DNA of 19,342 bases from JBOGJI01 sp050747865 (lineage in GTDB: Bacteria > Acidobacteriota > Thermoanaerobaculia > Multivoradales > JAHEKO01), in contig JBOGJI010000230.1 of the NCBI GenBank assembly GCA_050747865.1, positions 1 to 19,342 of the forward strand, given 5' to 3'. Under the pieces are notes generated by a model. That model did no database searches and was not told the DNA's origin. It saw only the letters and a list, made by a program, of their open reading frames with translations. Numbering within the stretch: position 1 is the stretch's first letter; every line of letters begins with the position of its first letter. This document shows, piece after piece, positions 6,006 to 13,234 of this stretch. The translations under genes and the position numbers were made by a program.

Positions 6006-8247
6006 GAACCGGCGCGACCGCCACTCGCGAGGTGTCACGGTGACCGTGAGCCACGACAATTTGTGCTGGTACGCGACGCTGCGGCGTCGAGGGCGCCTTT
6101 CTATCCTCTACGTTCTGGGAGCTCTCGTCGTCGCGTCCGGGGGGGGAGCGGCCGCCCAGCCGCCGACGTTCGAAGAAGAGACGCTGGTCTACGAAGTCCA
6201 GGTCCCGGTCCAGGTCGTCGACCGACACGGCCAGCCCGTGCGCGATCTAACCGCAGCGGACTTTCAAGTCTACGACGATGGTGCTCGACAGGAGATCGTG
6301 GGCTTCGAGGTCGTCGATCTCGAGATCGTGCAGCCGGGTGAGACGCAGACCGAGATCGAGCGGGCGCTGCCGCCGGTCGCCCGGCGCCATTTCCTGCTCC
6401 TCTTCGATCTCTCGTTCTCCAGCCCATCCGCCCTGATCAAGGCGCGCCAGGCGGCGCGCCAGTTCGTCCTCGAGGCGCTGCACCCCACCGACCTGGTCGC
6501 CGTGGCCACCCACGCGATAGAAGACGGGGCCCGCCTGCTCGTCACCTTCACGCCCGATCGAGCGCAGGTGGCGCGTGCCATCGACACCCTGGGTGCTCCG
6601 CGCCTGCTGGCGCTGGGCCGTCAGGACCCCCTGCGCTTCATCATCGAGGACCCGGCGACGGCGGGATTCGAGGCCGCCCGCGACACCACGGCGAGCGCCG
6701 GGGGTGACGCGACCAACGCGCTGCGCCAGAGCCTCGCCGCCCACCTGCGCATCGTCGGCAAGCAAATCGAGCGGATGGAGGACAGCTTCGCCCGCGGGCG
6801 GATCTCCTCATGGAGCGCGTCGATGACCGACCTCGCCCGCCTGCTGCGCAGCGTGCGGGGACGCAAGCAGGTCGTCTACTTCTCCGAGGGCTTCGACGGG
6901 CGGCTGATGCTGGGACGCCAGCCTGACGCCCTGGATCCCGAGCAGGAGCAGGACCAGCTCGCGCTGCAGCGCGGCCAGTACTGGATGGTGGACACCGACG
7001 ACCTGTTCGGCAATGCACCGCTGCTGTCCGACGTCCACGGCATGCTCGAGGAGTTCCGCCGCGCCGATTGCGCCATCCAGGCGGTAGACATCTCGGGACT
7101 GGGAGCCGACCTTCCGGAGGAGCGCCGCATCGCCCGGGTCGGGCAGGATGCCCTGTTCTACGTCGCCAACGAGACCGGAGGCGAGCTGGTCGAAGAGGCC
7201 AACGACCTCGGCCGTGAGCTCGAGCGGGTCTTGGCGCACTCGTCGGTCACCTATCTGCTTACCTTCAGACCCTCGGCGCTCGAGCCGGACGGCGCCTATC
7301 ACCGACTCAAGGTGCGCGCCGACCTGCCGCGAGGCGCCGAGCTGTCGCACCGCCCGGGCTACTACGCGCCACGCCCATTCGAACGGCTCCATCCGCTCGA
7401 GCGCAACCTCCTGGCCGCCGACGACATCGCCAGTGCGGCGCCGCGTGACGATCTGGAGATGGACGTCCTCGCAGCGCCGTTTCGCGCCAATCAGGAGACG
7501 GCGTACGTGCCGGTGATCCTGGAGATCGACGGAGCGAGCCTGCTCGCCGGACAGGACAGTGACGATCTGGCGGTGGAGCTCTACGTCTACGCCACAGACG
7601 GCCGCGGCGAGATGCGCGATTTTTTCACCCAGCGGATCGATCTCGATCTGTCGCGTTCGCGCCAGGTCTTCGAGGGGACCGGCCTCAAGTACTACGGACA
7701 CCTGAGCCTGTCTCCCGGCGACTTCCTGATCCGCGTCCTCGCCCGCAATGCCGCCAACGGCAGGACCGGGGTCCGCGCGGTCGACCTGCACGTACCTCCC
7801 TTGGACAGCGAAGAGCCGTTCGTCCTGCCGCCGTTCTTTCCGGAGCAGCAGGGTCAGTGGTTCCTGGTGCGCGAGCAGACCGGGGGGGACTCCCGCTCGG
7901 TGGTCTACCCCTTCACTGTCGGTGGGGAGGTCTACGTTCCGGCCGCCCATCCGACGGTTGCCCGGCACGGCGAGGCGCGGCTCTACGTCACGGCTTACAA
8001 TCTCGACGGCAACGCGATCGAGCTGACCGCCGCGGTGTTCGATGCGGAAGGCGAGCCGGCGGCCGGTGGGCTGGTCACGCTCGAGCAGCGGACGGTGACC
8101 GGCATCGCGGGTGTCGACAAGCTGGTGGCATCCTTCCGGCCCACCGGTCTGCCGGCGGGCCAATACACCCTCGAGGTCGCGGTCAAGGACAAGACCGGCC
8201 GATCCCTCGCGGTCGCCGCATCGGCACCTCTGACCGTGGTGAACTGA
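6004..8247 (+). CDS. Acidobacterial VWFA-related secreted protein, first of a tandem pair
   Basis: About 747 residues. A hydrophobic signal (LSILYVLGALVVASG, then AAAQ) is followed by a short beta domain of the kind found in these proteins (VQVVDRHGQPVRDLTAADFQVYDDG, about 67-93). A von Willebrand A-like domain follows, with strand HFLLLFDLSFSS; Asp135, Ser137 and Ser139 form an intact DxSxS MIDAS metal site. Further family features are SVRGRKQVVYFSEGFDG and RPGYYAPRPF, then a C-terminal beta-rich half ending in a strand-rich domain. The function of the family is unknown; adhesion or protein binding is inferred from VWA domains. Start is uncertain: 6004 (ATG) leaves over 30 residues before the signal core, whereas GTG at 6040 has GAGG seven bases upstream. 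The next gene is a paralog 49 bases downstream. Confidence 0.88.
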   Translation: MNRRDRHSRGVTVTVSHDNLCWYATLRRRGRLSILYVLGALVVASGGGAAAQPPTFEEETLVYEVQVPVQVVDRHGQPVRDLTAADFQVYDDGARQEIVGFEVVDLEIVQPGETQTEIERALPPVARRHFLLLFDLSFSSPSALIKARQAARQFVLEALHPTDLVAVATHAIEDGARLLVTFTPDRAQVARAIDTLGAPRLLALGRQDPLRFIIEDPATAGFEAARDTTASAGGDATNALRQSLAAHLRIVGKQIERMEDSFARGRISSWSASMTDLARLLRSVRGRKQVVYFSEGFDGRLMLGRQPDALDPEQEQDQLALQRGQYWMVDTDDLFGNAPLLSDVHGMLEEFRRADCAIQAVDISGLGADLPEERRIARVGQDALFYVANETGGELVEEANDLGRELERVLAHSSVTYLLTFRPSALEPDGAYHRLKVRADLPRGAELSHRPGYYAPRPFERLHPLERNLLAADDIASAAPRDDLEMDVLAAPFRANQETAYVPVILEIDGASLLAGQDSDDLAVELYVYATDGRGEMRDFFTQRIDLDLSRSRQVFEGTGLKYYGHLSLSPGDFLIRVLARNAANGRTGVRAVDLHVPPLDSEEPFVLPPFFPEQQGQWFLVREQTGGDSRSVVYPFTVGGEVYVPAAHPTVARHGEARLYVTAYNLDGNAIELTAAVFDAEGEPAAGGLVTLEQRTVTGIAGVDKLVASFRPTGLPAGQYTLEVAVKDKTGRSLAVAASAPLTVVN

Positions 8248-8285
8248 GAGCCTGCGAGGATGTCGCGGCCCGCGCGCGGCGGCGA

Positions 8286-8291
8286 AAGGAG
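8286..8291 (+). promoter_or_regulatory. Ribosome binding site of the second VWFA gene
   Basis: AAGGAG lies five bases before the ATG at 8297 and fixes this start. The 49-base spacer after the first VWFA gene holds no terminator, in keeping with an operon. Confidence 0.7.
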
Positions 8292-8296
8292 CGATC

Positions 8297-10459
8297 ATGA
8301 AGCGCCACAACCGACGGAAGAGCTTGTCGGGCTGGGCATCCTCGGCCGCGCTGGCCCTGTTCGGCGCCGCGCTGGTGCCCGCGGCACCGCAGAGCCAGTT
8401 CGAGGGCGTCACCGAGGTCGTGCTCGTCGAGGTGCCGGTGCAGGTGGTACGAGACGGCAGGCCGGTGCGCGGCCTGACCCGCGACGACTTCGAGATCTAC
8501 GATGGTCGCAAGCGCCAGGAGATCGTCGGCTTCGACGTCATCGACCTGGGACAGGTGGAGCCGGAGAGCGGTCCTGCGGTTCCCGAGCTGCCGGTCTCGG
8601 CCCGCCGCCATTTCCTGTTCCTCTTCGACCTCTCCTTTGCCGAGCCCGGTTCCGTGACGCGCGCTCGCGAGGCAGCACGTGATCTGGTGGCCGAGGGGTT
8701 GCACCCGGCCGACCTCGCCGCGGTGGCGACCTACAGCGCTTCGCGAGGGGTCCGGGTCGTCCTCGGTTTCACCTCGGATCGTCAGCAGCTCGCGGTGGCC
8801 TTAGACACCCTCGGGCTTGCGGAGCCGGCCGAGCGGGTCCGTGAGCCGCTGGGGATCGTGATCGTCGAGACCGAGGCGGCGCAGCGCCAGGCCGCCTCCG
8901 CCGGCCCCGGCGCGGCAGCGACGGCTCGCTACCCGACGATCTCGGACAGAGATCCCAATTCTGTGGGCGACCTGCAGACGCTCAGCGGGCGGGTGGGGCG
9001 CGATCAACAGAAGAATCAGGTCCTCGCGCTCACCACTTCTCTCGAGGAGCTGGCCAAGCTGATGAACAGCGTGTCGGGGCGCAAGCACGTGGTCTACCTG
9101 TCGGAGGGGTTTGACAGCTCGGTCCTGCTGGGCAACCTCGGGGTCACGGAGGAAGATCGCACCCGCGCCGCCGAGCTCAACGAGGCGGCCGCCCACGGTG
9201 AGTTCTGGAAGGTGGACAACGAGGAGCGCTTCGGCGATTCCGGCGCGCAGCGCGGGGTCGAGTCCATGCTGGAAGAGCTCCGGCGGGCCGACTGCACCGT
9301 GCAGGCGGTCGATGTAGGCGGGGTGCGCGCCGGTGGCGACCTCCGCGCGCGGGCCTCGGGAGACGACGGGCTGTTCATCATGGCCAACGAGACGGGCGGC
9401 GAGCTCTACCGCAACTACAACGACCTGTCGGAGGCGATGGGCCAGATGCTGGAGCGCACCGCAGTGACCTATGTGCTGGCCTTCCAGCCGCAGGGCCTCG
9501 AGCTCGACGGCAGCTACCACCGCCTGCGCGTGAAGCTGAAGGGCGATGCCCGCGGCGCCCGGGTGGTCCATCGCCCCGGCTACTATGCGCTCAAGCGTCT
9601 CCCCGAGCGTCAGCCCCTGGAGCAACAGCTCTCCCTGGCCGGGGCGATCGTCGGCGGCGGTGACGGGGGATCGCTGCGCGCCTCCGCTCTTGCCGTGCCC
9701 TTCCCCGGCGCCGACAAGGCCTACGTCCCGGTGCTCCTGGAAGTGGACGGGCCGAGCCTCCTGGCCGGCGGCCGGCGGGAGGTGATGCCGCTCGAGATCT
9801 ACGCCTACGCTTTCGACCGCAACGGAACCGTGCACGATTTCTTCGCCCAGACGCTGAAACTCGACCTCGCGCAGTCGGGTGGGGCGCTGCGCCAGGCGGG
9901 GTTCAAGTTCTGGGGGCATTTCGACCTGCCGCCGGACGACTACGTGATCCGGATCCTGGTGCGGGACGCCGATTCGGGTGCCGTGGGGATGAAAGGCGTG
10001 TCGCTGCGCGTGCCGGCCGCGGGCGACGGCGAGCCTGCGCTGCTGCCGCCGCTTCTCGCCGAGCCGATGGGCAAGTGGGTCTTCGCCCGAGAAGAGGGGG
10101 CCGAACAGGCCACGGCCTCCTATCCCTTCATGATGGGGGAGCAGCCGTTCATCCCCGCGGCCAAGCCGGTGCTGTCGTCGGGCCAGCCCACTCCGTTGGC
10201 GGTGTACGGCTTCAACCTGGGTGCCGGCGACCTCGTGATCGACTCGCGGCTGTTGCGACCGGACGGGGCGGCGGTGCAAGGTGCGAAGGTCGAGGTCGAC
10301 GTCGGTCGAGAGGCCGCAAGCGACGGCTCCACCCGGCTGGTCGGAACCCTACGGCTCGGCTCGGTCCCCGCCGGGGAGTACCGGCTGGAAGTCGTCGTGA
10401 CCGATTCGGCTACAGGCCAGGAGCACTCGAGCTCGCTGCCGGTGGTGGTGGAGGGTTGA
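8297..10459 (+). CDS. Acidobacterial VWFA-related secreted protein, second of a tandem pair
   Basis: The product has 720 residues and aligns along its length with the preceding protein: VPVQVVRDGRPVRGLTRDDF, ARRHFLFLFDLSF, SVSGRKHVVYLSEGFDSS, MLEELRRADCTVQAVDVGG, HRPGYYALKRLPER and the C-terminal beta half with DFFAQTLKLDL. The signal peptide is MKRHNRRKSL plus the hydrophobic stretch ending LVPAAP. The MIDAS is degenerate: Asp111 and Ser113 are kept but the third position is Ala115 (DLSFA), which may weaken or abolish metal-dependent ligand binding. The start is well supported by AAGGAG (8286-8291), five bases before ATG. It is likely co-transcribed with the gene before it and with the sulfatase-fold gene 41 bases downstream; no terminator is seen between them. 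Confidence 0.9.
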   Translation: MKRHNRRKSLSGWASSAALALFGAALVPAAPQSQFEGVTEVVLVEVPVQVVRDGRPVRGLTRDDFEIYDGRKRQEIVGFDVIDLGQVEPESGPAVPELPVSARRHFLFLFDLSFAEPGSVTRAREAARDLVAEGLHPADLAAVATYSASRGVRVVLGFTSDRQQLAVALDTLGLAEPAERVREPLGIVIVETEAAQRQAASAGPGAAATARYPTISDRDPNSVGDLQTLSGRVGRDQQKNQVLALTTSLEELAKLMNSVSGRKHVVYLSEGFDSSVLLGNLGVTEEDRTRAAELNEAAAHGEFWKVDNEERFGDSGAQRGVESMLEELRRADCTVQAVDVGGVRAGGDLRARASGDDGLFIMANETGGELYRNYNDLSEAMGQMLERTAVTYVLAFQPQGLELDGSYHRLRVKLKGDARGARVVHRPGYYALKRLPERQPLEQQLSLAGAIVGGGDGGSLRASALAVPFPGADKAYVPVLLEVDGPSLLAGGRREVMPLEIYAYAFDRNGTVHDFFAQTLKLDLAQSGGALRQAGFKFWGHFDLPPDDYVIRILVRDADSGAVGMKGVSLRVPAAGDGEPALLPPLLAEPMGKWVFAREEGAEQATASYPFMMGEQPFIPAAKPVLSSGQPTPLAVYGFNLGAGDLVIDSRLLRPDGAAVQGAKVEVDVGREAASDGSTRLVGTLRLGSVPAGEYRLEVVVTDSATGQEHSSSLPVVVEG

Positions 10460-10500
10460 GGTCGAGTCTCGTCGTAGGCGGTGAGCCGCGCGCTCGCACG

Positions 10501-12678
10501 ATGACCGCACCGACAGCCGAGACCCGCCCGGTCCCTGGCGTCTCGATGGCTGCAATCCTTCTCGGGCTCCTCCTGGGCCTCCTCGGATGCGGCGATTCCC
10601 GGGGTGCGGGCGACGGCGCGGCGGTCGCGCAGCGTGGCGTGCCGTCGGCGAACGCCACGCGCCCGGAACAGCAGTCAACCCTTGACGCACCGCGGGTCGG
10701 CAATCTGCTGCTGATCACCATCGACACCCTGCGGGCCGACGCCCTGGGCTTCGCCGGAAACCCCGAGGCCGCGACCCCGGTCCTCGACCGGCTGGCGGCG
10801 CGAGGAGCCGTGTTCTCCAACGCCCACGCGCACGCCGTCATCACGCTCCCTTCGCACGCCTCGATCCTGACCGGGCTGCACCCGTACGAGCACGGCATCC
10901 GCAACAACAGCGGCTTCGTGCTGCCGGAGGGGATTCCCACGGCGGCCACCCTGCTCGCGGCCGAGGGCTTTGCCACCGGGGCGTTCGTCGGCGCCTTTCC
11001 GCTCGATGCCCGCTTCGGCTTGGCGCGCGGCTTCGACATCTACGACGACCGCTACCCGGAGGGATCGCACACGGCGGAGAACGCCTTCACCATGGCGGAG
11101 CGCCGCGGCGACGAGGTGGTGCGGGCCGCCCTGGAGTGGTGGCAAGCGCATGCCGGCGAGCGGCGCTTCCTGTGGGTGCACCTGTTCGACCCGCATGCTC
11201 CGTACCGCCCTCCCGAGCCGTTCGCCTCCCGCTTTCCGGGGCGGCCGTACCACGGCGAGGTGGCGGCGGTGGACTCCTTCCTGGCGCCGCTGCTCGAGCC
11301 GCATCTCGAGGGGGAGGAGGAGCCCACGCTGATCGTCTTCACCGCGGACCATGGAGAGGGTCTGGGAGACCACGGCGAGTCGACACACGGCCTGTTCGCC
11401 TACGAGCCCACGCTCAGGGTGCCGCTGGTGCTGTGGGCTCCCGGCCTCGCGCCGGTGCGCAGCGGCGTGTGGGCGCGGCACGTCGACCTCCTTCCCACGA
11501 TGCTCGAGGCGGCTGGCGTCGACGCGGCCGTCGAGCTGCCCGGGCGCTCGCTCTTTGGCGACCCGACGGCGGAGCGGACGACCTACTTCGAGGCCCTGTC
11601 GCCGAACCTGGATCGGGGTTGGGCACCGCTGCGCGGGGCGATCGCCAACGGTCGCAAGCTCATCTCGTTGCCGCTGCCCGAGCTCTACGACCTCGAGGCG
11701 GATCCTGCGGAGTCGCGCAACCTGTTCGAGGAGGAGCGCGAGCGCGTCCGGCGGCTCGCGCGACTGCTTCCGGAGGAGTCTGTCTGGCCTCCGCGCGGAG
11801 GCCCGGTCTCGGCCGAGGTGGAGCGGGCGTTGCGCAGCCTCGGATACCTCGGCGGCGGAGCCCCGCCCAAGGCCGAGTACACGGCCGAGGACGATCCCAA
11901 GAATCTCGTGGAACTCGACCGCAAGGTGCACCAGGTGATCGACTTGTTCCAGCGCCGCCGGCTGTCCGAGGCGGCGGAGCTGGGCAGAGAGGTGGTGCGG
12001 GAGCGGCCGGAGATGGGCCTGGGCTACTACTACCTCTCCCAGGTGCTGCTCGAGGAGGGCCGGCCGGCCGAGGCTCTGGAGGTCATGCTCGAGGCGCACC
12101 GTCGCGAAGTTGCCACCGACGCTCTCCTGCGGCAGCTCGCGCTGACGCTCGCCGAGGCGGGCCGGCTTTCGGAAGCCGTCTCCGTCATCGCCCCCATCGC
12201 CGAGCGCGGGGATCCCGACACCCTCAACGCGCTGGGCACGGTGCTCTCCGAGGCCGGGCGGCAGGCGGAAGCCGAGGAGGCGTTGCAGCGCGTCTTCGCC
12301 GTCGATCCTCGCAACCCTGTGGCTCACGAGCAGCTCGCGCTGGTGGCGCTGCGCCGCCAGGAGTGGCGCGAGGCGGAGGTCCGGGCCCGCCGCGCGCTCG
12401 ATCTCCACCAAAGCCTGCCGCTGGCCTGGAACTACCTCGGCGCCGCCGTCTACAACCAGGCCCGCCCGCGCGAGGCGCTGGCGGCATGGCAGCGGGCCCT
12501 GGTGCACGACCCCCGCCTGTGGGACGCGCTGTTCAACGTCGCCGTGGTGTCGCGTGAGATCGGCGAGGTCGACGGGGCTCGCGAGGCGCTGCGCCGCTTC
12601 GTCTCCGAAGCGCCTCCAGGGCAATACGCGCAGGACATCCAGGCCGCTCGCGGCTGGCTCGCCGAGCTGGGCGGCTGA
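10501..12678 (+). CDS. Sulfatase-fold (alkaline phosphatase superfamily) lipoprotein with C-terminal TPR domain
   Basis: The 725-residue product has a lipoprotein signal (AAILLGLLLGLLGC, Cys30), a low-complexity linker to about 65, a catalytic domain (about 68-440) and TPRs (about 480-720). Catalytic features: ITIDTLRAD (Asp75), nucleophile loop TLPSHASILTG with Thr115, DPHAPYRPPEPF, ADHGEGLGDHGESTHG. As in the gene at 72-1343, Thr replaces the Cys/Ser that sulfatases convert to formylglycine, so the usual label 'sulfatase' may mislead; phosphoesterase or phosphotransferase chemistry is possible. After the domain comes the family signature VERALRSLGYLGGG, then repeats such as EEGRPAEALEVMLEAH and EAGRQAEAEEALQRVF. 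Start: ATG 10501 is preferred because residue 16 (ATG 10546) would leave no charged n-region; a TTG at 10456 overlapping the previous stop is also possible. It probably belongs to the VWFA operon. Confidence 0.9.
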   Translation: MTAPTAETRPVPGVSMAAILLGLLLGLLGCGDSRGAGDGAAVAQRGVPSANATRPEQQSTLDAPRVGNLLLITIDTLRADALGFAGNPEAATPVLDRLAARGAVFSNAHAHAVITLPSHASILTGLHPYEHGIRNNSGFVLPEGIPTAATLLAAEGFATGAFVGAFPLDARFGLARGFDIYDDRYPEGSHTAENAFTMAERRGDEVVRAALEWWQAHAGERRFLWVHLFDPHAPYRPPEPFASRFPGRPYHGEVAAVDSFLAPLLEPHLEGEEEPTLIVFTADHGEGLGDHGESTHGLFAYEPTLRVPLVLWAPGLAPVRSGVWARHVDLLPTMLEAAGVDAAVELPGRSLFGDPTAERTTYFEALSPNLDRGWAPLRGAIANGRKLISLPLPELYDLEADPAESRNLFEEERERVRRLARLLPEESVWPPRGGPVSAEVERALRSLGYLGGGAPPKAEYTAEDDPKNLVELDRKVHQVIDLFQRRRLSEAAELGREVVRERPEMGLGYYYLSQVLLEEGRPAEALEVMLEAHRREVATDALLRQLALTLAEAGRLSEAVSVIAPIAERGDPDTLNALGTVLSEAGRQAEAEEALQRVFAVDPRNPVAHEQLALVALRRQEWREAEVRARRALDLHQSLPLAWNYLGAAVYNQARPREALAAWQRALVHDPRLWDALFNVAVVSREIGEVDGAREALRRFVSEAPPGQYAQDIQAARGWLAELGG

Positions 12679-12687
12679 CCCCACATG

Positions 12688-12693
12688 TAGAAT
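12688..12693 (+). promoter_or_regulatory. Candidate -10 hexamer TAGAAT for the CARDB-like gene
   Basis: TAGAAT is preceded by TG and lies eight bases before the ATG at 12702; there is no purine-rich Shine-Dalgarno in the gap (CCGCTGCC). A leaderless message is the simplest reading. No clear -35 is present. Confidence 0.45.
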
Positions 12694-12701
12694 CCGCTGC
12701 C

Positions 12702-13226
12702 ATGGGGCTTCTTGGTCAGCGTCTGCGTTTGCCGGCGGCCGTGGGCGGCGCCGTCATCCTGCTGGGAACACTCCTGCAGGGTGCATCCGTTGCTGCTCAG
12801 GAAGAAGAACGAGGCGAGACGGCGCCGCAGGTGACCGTCGAGGCGATCATCGTCAAGCCGGACAAGCCGGGACCCGATACCCTGTGTCGTCTCAAGGTGA
12901 GGCTGAAGAACTCCGGCGACCGGGTCGCCTCGCAGCTCGGCTTCGAAGTCACGATCAACGGCCAGGCGTTGCCTGTCTACACCAACCAGTTGTTCTACTA
13001 CGCGCTCGAGCCGGGAAGCACGACGGAGATGCCGCTCTACAACTTCTGGACCACCGAGACCTCGCGACCGGCGCCGGCCGACGGCAAGCTCGCCGTCGCC
13101 GTCACCCTGCGCGAGGCCGAGTGGATGGACATCTCGGCGGACGAAGACGGGGTGGAGACCTGGAAGCCGCTCGGTCCGATCGAGGGGCTGCCGAGCAGCG
13201 CGGTGGTTACCTTGACGCCGCAGTAA
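12702..13226 (+). CDS. Small exported protein with CARDB-like beta domain
   Basis: The 174-residue product has a signal peptide (basic LRLP region, hydrophobic AVGGAVILLGTLLQGASVA, cleavage near AAQ) and then one beta-sandwich-like domain. The segment VTVEAIIVKPDKPGPDTLCR, followed by LKVRLKNSGDRVASQLGFEV, matches the pattern of CARDB domains (cell-adhesion-related, often in bacterial surface proteins). No catalytic residues are apparent. It sits immediately after the sulfatase-fold/TPR gene but has its own candidate -10, and its stop codon is eight bases from the stop of the convergent VWFA gene. The domain assignment is by resemblance and the specific function is unknown. Confidence 0.8.
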   Translation: MGLLGQRLRLPAAVGGAVILLGTLLQGASVAAQEEERGETAPQVTVEAIIVKPDKPGPDTLCRLKVRLKNSGDRVASQLGFEVTINGQALPVYTNQLFYYALEPGSTTEMPLYNFWTTETSRPAPADGKLAVAVTLREAEWMDISADEDGVETWKPLGPIEGLPSSAVVTLTPQ

Positions 13227-13234
13227 GACCGGAA

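Noticed and set aside
4686..6059. 457-codon minus-strand open frame opposite the transglutaminase/TPR gene
   Set aside because: The plus strand has a lipobox, a Cys-His-Asp triad and TPRs; this one has none.
6808..8412. 534-codon minus-strand open frame opposite the VWFA pair
   Set aside because: Spans the gap between two real genes in antisense and has no motifs; the VWFA family match is decisive for the other strand.
10075..10500. 142-residue N-terminal extension of the sulfatase-fold/TPR gene
   Set aside because: It overlaps the end of the second VWFA gene in another frame and reads as Arg/Gly-rich shadow; the lipoprotein signal starts later.
72..12678. Calling the two genes true formylglycine sulfatases
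   Set aside because: The C/S-x-P-x-R signature is absent; only the fold and metal motifs are supported.
10675..12684. 669-codon minus-strand open frame opposite the sulfatase-fold/TPR gene
   Set aside because: Long only because of codon bias on the real strand; no domain and low-complexity His/Arg/Gln content.
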